Shown here: positions 48,535 to 59,322 of the stretch, piece by piece
Position numbering within the stretch: position 1 is the stretch's first letter
Layout: each line of letters begins with the position of its first letter
Assembly (NCBI RefSeq): GCF_026210795.1
Contig: NC_089460.1
Coordinates: 1,178,001-1,242,000 of the forward strand
Direction of reading: 5' to 3'
Origin: Rhizophagus irregularis
Lineage: Eukaryota; Glomeromycota; Glomeromycetes; Glomerales; Glomeraceae
DNA: 64,000 bases
Notes under the pieces: generated by a model
What the model was told of the DNA's origin: nothing
Database searches by the model: none
Seen by the model: only the letters and a program-made list of their open reading frames with translations
Program-made: the position numbers and the translations under genes

Positions 48535-48595
48535 GTGTCAATAAATGTCGATAATGTCGATAAATGTCGATAAATGTCAATAAATGTCTAATAAA
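48535..48595. repeat. 9-10 bp minisatellite ATAAATGTCG
   Basis: Five to six units of (A)TAAATGTC(G/A). Confidence 0.85.
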
Positions 48596-48734
48596 TTTAT
48601 TTAAATTTATTTAAAAAAAAGAGATAAAATTTGATCATTTAATTCACATGAAAAAAAAATAAATTTCTTCCTTTTTATATCTTGCACTACAATTAAAGAA
48701 AACCACTTAAATTCCATGGAAACTTTTTAATATC

Positions 48735-48960
48735 ACCATATCATCCATTTTATGATATTAATAATGATGATGATATTGATAATATTATTGTCATAAATAT
48801 TATCAATATCATCAATATCTTTAATATCTTTTAATATCATAATTGTCATAAATATCATCAATATCTTCAATATCTTCAATCAATTCAATATCTTTCAATA
48901 TCACTAATATCATTATTATCATTAATTGTCATAAATATCATAAATATCATAATTTGTACT
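48735..48960. repeat. Imperfect ATCAATATC / TCATAAATA repeat field
   Basis: About 225 bp made of irregular AATATC-, ATCAT- and CATAAATA-type words on both strands, with partial inverted symmetry. Confidence 0.75.
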
Positions 48961-49947
48961 ACATAACAATTATCACATAAAGTTTCGTCAGTTTTTTTTT
49001 TCAATTTATCCTTTATAGTTTAAACAGAGATTATGTAAAATAATAAAAAAAAAGAAGATATCAATGGTAACATAATAATGCATGTTTAGAAAACTAACTT
49101 ATTTCACTATCATTATCAATCAATCACAAGATGTGATTTAAAAATGGCTTTCTCCGCTCAACCCCCCTTTATTATTTGATTATTGATTCGCGCCAATAAT
49201 TTTACTATACTAAAAATGTCCTCACTTTAGGAGGTAAGCCATTTCGTCATAAATTTTTACACATGGTCGGATCAATCTATGGCCGTTTTATTTTAGAAGG
49301 GCCGAGAACTTTTTGATATAATTATTATATGGTACACGATTTTGAATTTTCGTTTTAATTTTTTTTTTTTTAATGAATTGTGCAACAGAAGATATAAACA
49401 AACAAAAAATCTTTTTATATTTTGTACAATAAAAAAAAATTCCAAACAATATGTGATATATTTATATTCTAAAAAAATTTTTTCCTTTATAAATAACTAG
49501 GCATAAATTTTTCTTTTCAAAAAAAAAAAAAAAAAAAATATTTCAATTCGATTTATTTTTTTTTTTACCTCGAATAAAAAAAAAATATATTCTTTTTATA
49601 AATCATTTTATTACTATTTTTTTTTTTATTTTATTATTAATATTTTTTTATTCTATGTATTGAATCATTCTTTAATATATATTCTTTTTTTTTCCTATAC
49701 AAATTTATATATTTCTCTCTCTAAACGCCTTTTTTCCTCATTATAAATCGACCGGAAAACTCTTCATGCTTATTAAGCAATAACTACTCCGAAGCCATAT
49801 TTGGTGTATTGCAGAGTTATTATATAAATTATAAAATTATTTGATTGATTTGAATAAGTACAAAAAAAAGAATTGCGGCAAATATTCTTATATATATATG
49901 TATTTTGTTTCCTTTACCTATCTTTTAGTACAAGTATCTTTTTTTTA

Positions 49948-49950
<3 letters not shown>

Positions 49951-49978
<28 letters not shown>
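49951..49978. repeat. (TA)n microsatellite upstream of the phosphatase gene
   Basis: About 13 TA units, 465 bp upstream of the phosphatase start codon; a shorter TA run lies near 50077. Confidence 0.9.
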
Positions 49979-50443
49979 CTTTTTTTTAGTTCATGACAAA
50001 AGGGTGACGCTATATTCATATTATTATAAGCTTAAATAGTATTAATATATCATCATCAAGTTTATTAGGATAAAAATATATATATATATATTCGTTAGTC
50101 CCCCCTTGCTTTTTTTTTCTATGTTGTTCCCGGTATCTTTATTGTATATAGAAAAAAATTTTTAAATTTTTTTTTTCTTCGAGTTCTCGGTTTAAAACCT
50201 TATCATCCAGTTTTATTATTATTATTTTTTATTATTATTTTTCTTTATTTTTATTTTAATAGTATAAAAGACAAACCTTTTCTTTCTCTAATAATATACT
50301 ATTTTTTTTTTTACAAAGCACGATTTTATATTAGAAAAAAGTTATTTTACCTTCGTGTTGAAGCAAAAAACACTTTCTTAATCTTTAAAGAAGGTTATAT
50401 TCTCAAAAAAAGAAAGAACAACTTCCATTTCAAAAAAATCATT

Positions 50444-52687
50444 ATGAGTATCGTTTGTAGTTCCCCGAAATTAGAAGTTAATAATGATCAATCATCATAT
50501 TTTAATTTAATGCCTGGTTCTTTTATGGCCACACCCGCATCCGACAAACCACATTCACCAGGTTATTTTGATATAAAACCAAAATCATCTCCTTCTCAAA
50601 CTCCTTTTTATGATGTTACCAAACCTGCTTCTCCCGCTCAAACTCCTTTTTTCGATTGTGAATCAACTCCATTCTTTGAAAAATTACAACAACAAATGCA
50701 TGGTTTAAGGCATACAAATAGTGAACAACAATTTCAATTTAATTTAAATATTAAAAATAGTGTTAATAATTCTAATTTTAAAATAAGTCAAGTACCTTTC
50801 AATCAAAAAGTTCCTACTCTTCAACGAAGACAATCTTATAAACCTTCAAGTTTGCCTCCTTCCAAAGGTAAACCATATTCGATGCCTGGTTTATCCCCTT
50901 TAACCCCTGTCACTACTTCATTTGAAGAATATTCTTCTGATTCCCTTGCTTCTTTAATCAAGAATCCTTCTAAAAATTTGGTCTTGTTACTTGATTTAAG
51001 ATCTTTTTCTATGTTTACGACAAATCATATTAAATCCTCTTTAAATATTTGTGTTCCAAGTACTTTATTAAAAAGAGGTTCTTTTTCTGCCGATAAGATT
51101 ACTGATACTTTGGTTGGTGAGGCTGATAAAGATATTTTCAAGGAATGGCCTAAATATGAAAACATTATTTTATATGATAATGAAACTTCTTCATTATCGG
51201 AAAATTGTCCATTATTTCATCTTTGTAAAAAATTCAAGTCACCAAATTGTAAAGCAAAGATTGGATACTTGAAAGGTTAGAAAAAAAAAATTTTTTTTTC
51301 TCTCTTTTTTTTATTACTGCGGAATTACATTTTAACCACGTGATGTCTACTTTTTTTTTACTAGGTGGGTTTACAGCTTTTTTTAATCAATATGCGGATT
51401 TATGTGAAAAGAGTGTTGTAAATGGTACAGGAACGGTACCTAGTACTTTTCCTCGTAGAAGATCTTTAATGAGTCGTAAACCAGGACCTTTCACTTGTCC
51501 AACCCCTATTATTGAATTATCTGGTGTTAATCCATTTTTCTCAAATATTCGACAAAATATTGAATTAAGTTCTGGTATAACGGAAACAATACCTATTCGT
51601 CTTCCTGAAGGTATTACGTTTGATAAATCTCAAATACCAGCTTTCATGAGGGAACTTATCAAAGATGATGGTGGTAAAATGAAATTAGCTGAAGCATTTC
51701 AGGTAAATAATAAGAGTTTAATAATTACCCATCAAATTATCCGTCAAATTATTCATCAAATTAATAAAATTCTTTTTATTATATATATAAAAATAGGAAA
51801 TTGAACGTACTGAACAAAGACGATTACAATCTTTAATGTTACAAAATTCGAATCAAGTGACAGCTGATTGTCCTTTCAGTATATCGGCTGGAATGGAAAA
51901 GGGTACAAAAAATCGTTATAATAATATTTGGCCTTATGATCATACTAGAGTTAAAATAAATGATTGTAAAGAAGGAGATTGTGATTATGTAAACGCAAGT
52001 TTTGTTCAAGCTGAAGGATGTGATAAACGTTACATTGCAACTCAAGGTCCTTTGCCAGCTACATATGAAGATTTCTGGAAGATTGTATGGGAACAGAATT
52101 CTCAAGTGATCGTAATGTTAACCAAAGAGGAGGAAGCAGGGAGAATCCAATGTCATCGTTATTGGTCTCAATGCAAAATTAATTCCGCTAAATTTGGTCC
52201 TATTGAACTTAAGTTCATTTCGGAAACTTCACATTGTTCAGTGGAAAATAACAATAATACGATCGTTACTCGAAAATTCAAGTTAACCAATTTAAATCAT
52301 CCAGAAATTCCAGCTCGTGAAATCACACAATTACATTTTCTTGGTTGGCCTGATTTCGGTATTCCCGATTCTCCAATTCATATCCTTAATCTAATAGAGG
52401 TAGCTAACTTAACACAATTACAAGCAGCTCAATCATCACAACATGCTATTGGTCCTATGATAGTTCATTGTTCAGCTGGGTGTGGTCGAACAGGAGCGTT
52501 CTGTACGATTGATTCATGTTTAACTATATTAAACAATATTCGAGAACAAGGTCATGATGTAAGTCAGGACCTTGTACAAAAAGTAGTATTGAAATTCAGA
52601 GAACAAAGATTAAGTTTAGTTCAAACATTGAGACAATATGTGTTTTGTTATGAAGCTGTTTTATGGAAGTTGGTCGGTGCAGCTTAA
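50444..52687 (+). CDS. Rhodanese-PTP dual-domain tyrosine phosphatase (MAPK phosphatase type)
   Basis: Exons 50444-51275, 51365-51702 and 51797-52687 join in phase to 686 residues. Residues 1-160 are low-complexity with several SPxQTPF(Y/F)D-like motifs, possible docking or phosphorylation sites. Residues ~165-300 are a rhodanese-like domain (LVLLLDLRSFSMFTTNHIK), in which the usual catalytic cysteine is not apparent. Residues ~395-680 are a classical PTP domain: ATQGPLPATYEDFW, the WPD loop with D576, and the signature HCSAGCGRTGAF with C615 and R621. This order matches fungal phosphatases such as S. pombe Pyp1/Pyp2 and yeast Ptp2/Ptp3, which dephosphorylate stress MAP kinases. The active-site residues are intact, so the enzyme is probably active. 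A decayed copy lies 2 kb downstream. Confidence 0.93.
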
Positions 52688-54649
52688 TTATTTATTTCCA
52701 TGAAAAGTTGTTTAAATATTTAATGTAAGAAGACATCAGGAAAAAAAAACCAAAAAAAAAAAACAAAATAATTAATAATAATAATTAATTAATCAAAAGA
52801 CTTAAACTATAATTTTATTACTCTTTTGATGTTTATAATTTATTTTCTAAACGTCATTTAAGATTTGTAAAATATGTTTGTTTCTCCAGCGTTTTAGAAA
52901 TTCGCTTATATATATATTTATACTATCTAAATTTTTACATATGGTAGTGTATGTATCTTTTATTTTACATACATTATAATTAACTGTAAAGCGTGAACAA
53001 AACGAATAAGGTTTCATGCTAAAGAATTCTTTTGTTTTTCTTCCCCTTTATACTTTCCCCTTTCTATGTATAATATTTATTTTTTCTTTTAAAAAAATTC
53101 TCGTTTCAAAAATATACGAAAAAACTTACGAAAAAAAAAATAAAAAAAAAAGTAAGTTTAAAAAAAAATGATTTTAAAATTCTACTTTTTTTTTCGTAAC
53201 TTGTAATAATTTATTATATGTAAAAATCACTTAAGAATATTTAATTTAAAAAGGTTATTTTAAAATGCGTTATTTTTCCTTTTTTTTTTCTCCCGTTTCT
53301 TTTTTTCTTTATTCTTTTTTTTTATTTTATTTTTTTCGTACAAATTATATAAAGTTTTTTTTTTTTAAAAAAAAAAAAAAAACGTGTAAATAAAAAAAAA
53401 TTATAAATTTATTTCCATTACAAAATTATAAATTTTCCATTAATACAAAATTATAAATATAAAATTATAAATTATAATTGTTAATAATTTCTTAGATCGA
53501 ATTAATTAAAATCGAATGACCCAGTAAAAATGTATAAATCACTCGATTTTTTTCATGGTAATTTTATTTATTATTTTTTTTTAAAAAAAAAACGCGAAAA
53601 AAAAAATCGGATAATTTATTTCACCTTTTGGAGTTAGGTTCCGAATGTTGGTCAAAAGGTAAATCAAATATTAGAAATATTAGTCAGTACCACTAATATC
53701 GTAAACTTTATCAAAGGTTTTTAACCTAATAAAGTTGTATAAATAAAGACGATTAAATCATCTAATGAATTACTTAATCATTAAATAAGATAAATAAGAC
53801 GCTTATATTATATTAAACAAACGTCTTTTTATGATAATTATTATGGTAATCATGATTAAGTGATTGATGAATTATTATGAATTATTAGTGGATAAACTCA
53901 TGATATATCGAATTATATCCAAATAATAATAAAAGATGTCATCCGCCTATCTGCCTATCTTGGATAAACCAACTTTTTATTCGATCTCAAATAATTTCGC
54001 TAATTTGAATATCAAGTGAAGAAAAAGGTTTGATTATTACTGTTATTACTGTTATTACTGTTACAAAAAAAAATTAATTTGGTCATTATTCCAATTATGC
54101 ATACTAATAATAATAATCTTCCTCCCCCCCTTAACTAGTATTATTACTAATATGTAGTCCCCCCTGTATAATCCACTCCTGGGTAATCAACTAAATAAGT
54201 AATATATATATAAATATTTTATGTGAATCAGTGAATCAACATTTGATTAATAATCAATACTCATGAAATTTCTCTGCTGTAAGAGCATAACTCAGTGAAA
54301 ATAAACTATACGAATTTATCAAGAGATATTTTTACTGATTATATGATTATATCTAATTTTTAATCAAAATTAAAGGGAAATACTAATCATTCCCGGGATT
54401 TATTCACAATTTTGATCTATTTGATCAAATTTTCAAATTTTTCAAAATTTACAATCTGGGAAGTAGAGAAGTATAAATAAGTTCTTTACTTCTTAGAACT
54501 GGTTTCATTGTAAATTGATGAAGCTGCCAATACCATTAAATAAGCCGATAATGGTAAAAGGTAATAATTTTAATTTAATTGAATGACCGGTCAAATTAAC
54601 CAAGTTTATTATCGTTTTATTATTATTTTACTGATCGTGTTAAAAAAGG
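52688..54649. other. AT-rich spacer between the phosphatase gene and its pseudogene
   Basis: Contains the phosphatase 3' flank with many A/T runs. A TGTTATTAC triplet repeat lies at 54040-54062. No gene seen. Confidence 0.6.
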
Positions 54650-55045
54650 TTTATAATCTTTAATATTGCTCAAGGTGACAGCTGTTGTCATGGAATAGGA
54701 TACAAAAAAAAAAAATCGTTATTATAATATTTGGGCCTAATGACTATGTGAATGCAAGTTTGCGTATCAAGCGATACATCATAGTGTTAACCAAGGAGCA
54801 GGCAGAATAATGCCATCATTATCCGTCTCAAATCTCAATACACTGATCTTTTTGATCCCAAAAGTTCTACTTTGTGAAATTTACATAAATGCAATTCTTT
54901 TGGCAGTTTGGCTGGCATGATTTTGGCATTCCCGTTTTCCAAGCTACCAATAGACAAGGATAAGTCGGCCCCTTTGGTAAATCGTATCTTTAATCTTATA
55001 GAGAGCTTCAATTAGGTAATCCGTTGTTCAGAGCATTATATACTT
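54650..55045 (+). pseudogene. Decayed fragment of the rhodanese-PTP gene
   Basis: Short blocks match the phosphatase gene's third exon in the same order: AAGGTGACAGCTG, TAATATTTGG, ACTATGTGAATGCAAGTTT, AGTGTTAACCAAGGAG, GGCATTCCCG, TTTAATCTTATAGAG and GTTGTTCAG. Large deletions and frameshifts separate them and no frame survives. The catalytic signature is not recoverable. It probably comes from an old tandem duplication of 50444-52687. Confidence 0.75.
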
Positions 55046-55950
55046 GATGTAAATCAACACTCGCGAGTTTTTTACCACTTACTCTTTGAATTTAGAGTAT
55101 ATTTCTCACATTGCACTTAATTCTTCCCACACCCATTTTAAATAAACGAAATTGGCCAAATTTACCAGCAATACCGAACAAGAGCAAATTCACGCAAGGT
55201 TTGCGAAAAAATTTAATTATGCATGCAGAAATTAAACACATGAAATTTCGCAAACAACGAGGCGTGAAATTCAAAAAAAAAAATTATTTTTATTTACATA
55301 ATATAATTGCACGAAACATGTATATTGTATGTATATAAAAAAAATGAAACCAAAAAAAAAAACGCAATTTAAAAATCAATTTCTTACATAAGTTACTTTT
55401 AAATATTTATTAAGCTTTCGTGAAAATTTTTGAAAGGAAAATAATACTGGTACGTAGAAATGAGATAAGAAAGAGCATGAAAATTCAAAATTTGCAACTA
55501 ATCATAGTATAGCATTAACCGAACTGATTCGATTACGATATGTACTACAATTAAGTCAATAAACAAGCATTCCTAATTACTGTACTATTTGTCAAATAAC
55601 GACATAAAATTCCTTTTAATAATTTAATAATTATTACATTTTTCTATTAACAAATTCTATTTCATTGTACTAATAATAATTAAATATAAGATACAGTACG
55701 ATCAATAGTCGAATAATATCTATTTACATAAATCGAAAGTTTATTTAAATTTTGGAAATAAATAAAAAGTAGGTTTAATTAACAATGAAATAATCTGGAC
55801 GGATTTATATTTGATCTATTTTTTTTTTTTTACACATTCAACTTAATCTTCTATTTATTTCAATTCATGAAGACAAAAATAAGATTTAATACGTGTTGCA
55901 ACTTGCTATAATTTATATACTTTAATAAAAGATTATAAATAATAAATGTA
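55046..55950. other. Spacer, nothing recognised
   Basis: About 900 bp with two overlapping short opposite-strand frames near 55092-55338 that lack any recognisable motif and are probably chance. Confidence 0.55.
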
Positions 55951-56100
55951 CAGTCAGACCTCTATAATTGCACTCTCCATAATTGCACCCACTATGTATA
56001 CCCTCTCTAAATGCGCCCTCTGGTCCGGTCCTGAACTTATATGATCTCTAATTATTTTACCTCTATAAATGCACACCCTCTCTAAATGCACTATTTTGAA
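55951..56100. mobile_element. Single terminus of a TA/CAGT-type TIR element
   Basis: After TA at 55949-55950 the sequence CAGTCAGACCTCTATAATTG begins a run of iterated (TC)TATAATTGCAC / TCTCTAAATGC(A/G)C motifs. The layout is like the end of the 16510-28518 element (CAGTCA plus repeated subterminal words), though the sequence differs. I could not find the opposite terminus, so this is a truncated or solo end. Confidence 0.6.
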
Positions 56101-59100
56101 AATTATGCATATGGTCTCAAGGGGTATGCAATTATGTATACGGGTTTTTTTTGAAACGCGGGTTACCCGAAATCGTTCAAAAAAGAAAAATTCATCTATA
56201 AAGAACAAATATGAACTAAATATAAATTGTAAACTCTATGTGAATGATCCTAAGGCCTTATTCTTTGATTCATTTTATATATATATATATGTTTTTTCAA
56301 ATCTTTTATAAAATGTTCTCTCAGATTGAAATATCAAATGCACAACCTACTAGGAAAATTACATAAAATTAAACGAAGGAGATTACAACATATTGTAATA
56401 TATCAATGCTGATGAATAACGGCCATTTTTTGAAAACAACTTTCAAGGAATTTCTTCAATATCAATCAGTGATACCGCGCAAATTCAAGAAATAACTGAA
56501 GTAACTGAAGATACCGAGCCAATCGTTCTAACTGCGCCAACTTAAGATCACGCCAACCGAGGAAGTTAAAGAAATAACCGAAGAAACTGCATCAGTATGC
56601 GTGATCGCGTCAGCACTTGTGAACTATTACGTAAACAGAAGAAATAACGCGATAGACTCTCCTAACCTACTAATTACTTGAACCTGTAGATAATGCCCGA
56701 TGAAGTATAAATGAAGTATAAATAGGATCATGTTACTAAAGTGATAATTATACTAATTATACAATAAATATAATAATTTATTTATATTTATCTAGGGAAC
56801 CATCAAGTTGTTTGAAATTTAAGTAAAGTGTTTTTTTATTCTTCTTTAATATTCTTTTTTAAAACTTTTATTTTTTTTATCCCTTTTTAAAACAATTATA
56901 TTGTATTAAATATAATTTGTATTTTATAAAGAAATAAATAAATTTATCTTGAAATTAAATAATATTATACAATTACATTAAAATTTAAGGCACAAAATCA
57001 TTGAAATACAGCGTTTGTTTATTGTTATATATACGCGAACTTGTCGTAGGATAAATAAAATCAAGTGATATATTTTTCCTATTTGTAGGTTTTGTACGTT
57101 AAAGTAATTTTTAGAGTAATTAATCTATTCAGTATGATTTATATTAAGAGTTGCATATAATAGAAATAGTGTTCAAATAGGCTTGTAAACGTTTGGAAGT
57201 AATGAATTATAGAAAACATGAAAATTCATTATTTTAACCTGGTTATTAAAAAAAGAGTAATAAAAATATTTATTTAAGTCTTTCATTTAAGTCTCATCAT
57301 TGATTAATGTTTTACGTTTTCTAATTCGATCACGCCATATATTGAAAGTTTTCAGAAATGTCTCAGATTATTAGATTAATCCAATTGAATATCTAGAAAA
57401 AAAAAGCAAATGATTAGTTTTTTTCCTCCTATAATTTAAGATTCTAGATCAAGAATCGTTTAATCGAAGATCGGTACTAATTATTTCTATAATATCGCTT
57501 AAAATCCTCAATGCTTATATTTTAACTTTAAAATCTTCTTTTAAACGAAAATAAAAACTGCAAATTTTCCAATTCGTTTGTGACAACAACTCAAAGTTTT
57601 TTTAATAAACATGACTTCTTAACAGTTAAAAAAGGAACACCCATCCAGAATATTATTGCAAGCGTGGTCAGATCGAAGTAATTGAAACTAGGCCAACAAA
57701 GGCGATTTCAACGTTATATGCGAGCATATATTCAAGAATTTACACGATATTCTGGTCATTCGGAATGAAAATATTTTAGAAACACTCAACATGACGTAGA
57801 ATAAGTAGAATACAACATCTTTATATATACGCTATTAGTTGTTTTTCAAATGAATATGGAGATACGCGGGAACAGGATTCCAATTCTTCATTATTCATAC
57901 ATTATATTTGAAAGGAAACACGAGATTTTTATATCGCAGATTGAAATAACCAGTGTATTGAGGAAATTTATCGAAATTTTCAATTAAAGAAAAAGTTTAT
58001 TGGTTTAGTTCTGAGAACAATTTGGAAAAAAGTAGAGCAAATTCAAAAATACAATGGAATTAAACTCTTTAACTTGGATAATTAAATAATCTAACAGTTA
58101 ATATAAAAGTATCGAGTTCCTATTTGTATACCTACAATTGGCAAAATTAATCATGAAACTAGTTTTAATTAACATTGAAAAAAAAATTTTTTATCCGCTG
58201 GACTGATAATAATGTTTGATATGAAAAAAGTACCCGCGAAACTATAATTTTAGTGATCATGAATATAGAGATCTAGATGCAAAGATGTAACTTAGAGCAT
58301 GAGCGCATCTAGAATTCTAGATAACTTCATGATCACATGATGAATCAGAGGTAATGTAATAATGTACTGTATCCTTCGTACTTCTATATAAGCGATATTC
58401 GAAATAAATATATTGTAAGATTGAGTTGTGGACAAAGTCATCTGATTCAATTACTGAACAGGGAACATTAGCAAAGCAGGATTACTTACTCGGTTATCAC
58501 TATTCCAATCCATACACTATTTGGTCTTGTTTTGACCGTGCTCTATCAGATATTAAAAAACCAGATTATTACCTATGATGAATTACAAATCAATTTGAGT
58601 GTAAATTTTATTTTGATTATCACCAATTCCAAAAAAAATTTATTATACATACCAACTAATCAATACTTGCCGTACAAGCACGAACTCGTAATAATAGGTT
58701 AGCGAGAGAAACGAGAACGAAATAATCAAGTCTAAAAGTAAATAATTAATTAGCATAAATACTTTTTATTAATTACATTTATAAAAAAAGTTTACCATTT
58801 TCAATAACGTATATCCAACATTAACGGTTAACTCTTTATGTAAAAACTTTTAGAAAGTAATAATATTTGCAGAAGGATTTCAGTTTAAAGTGTAAAACCC
58901 TTATATATTAAAATATTTAATGTGGTATTTTAATAAAATGTGTCATTTTTGAGAGTTACTTTAGCGTGTTTTCGAAATCTTTAAATTTTACTCCATACCA
59001 AAGTGATTACGCAACCATATACAACGTAATATGGTTAACATGTGACTATATATTTTCGGGGTCCTGACATCCGATATCTGGTGCCTAATAAAGAAATGGA

Positions 59101-59299
59101 AGGGCTGTCAACCGGACAACTTCATTATACGTAAATTCCAGAAATTTTACACAATGTAAACACCTATTTAAGAGCATGTAATGTATGTTAATCCAAAAAA
59201 AAAATTTATTGTTTTCTTTCGAACAAAAAGAAAAAAAATTTCTTTTATTATTTTTTCTTTATAATTTAATATTTTAATATTTTTTTTTTTAAAAAAAAA
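56101..59299. other. 3.2-kb spacer with possible gene debris
   Basis: AT-rich, but less uniformly so than the 38-50 kb region. At 57636-57770 a frame reads NTHPEYYCKRGQIEVIETR and 56460-56640 also looks decayed-coding (EITEVTEDTEPIVLTAPT then stops). I recognise neither. They may be remnants of duplicated genes. No RNA gene seen. Confidence 0.45.
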
Positions 59300-59310
59300 G
59301 GGGGGGGGGG
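59280..59310 (+). repeat. T11-A9-G11 homopolymer block before a start codon
   Basis: Consecutive runs of T, A and then 11 G end 12 bp before ATG at 59323. A G11 run is exceptional in this AT-rich sequence. Confidence 0.9.
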
Positions 59311-59322
59311 AATTTATAAATT

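Larger units (their letters stand above)
37930..50443. other. 12.5-kb AT-rich gene-poor region
   Basis: No frame here has coding character; the longer ones are translations of TTA/AAT microsatellites and T runs. Tandem repeats are listed separately. The last kilobase presumably holds the promoter and leader of the phosphatase gene. I saw no convincing tRNA or snRNA and no long inverted termini. A non-coding RNA or a fast-evolving intron-rich gene could be hidden here and could not be detected by eye. Confidence 0.55.

Noticed and set aside
55092-55338. Two opposite-strand frames of 60 and 75 codons
   Set aside because: Mutually overlapping, no motif, no splice context; probably chance frames near the phosphatase pseudogene.
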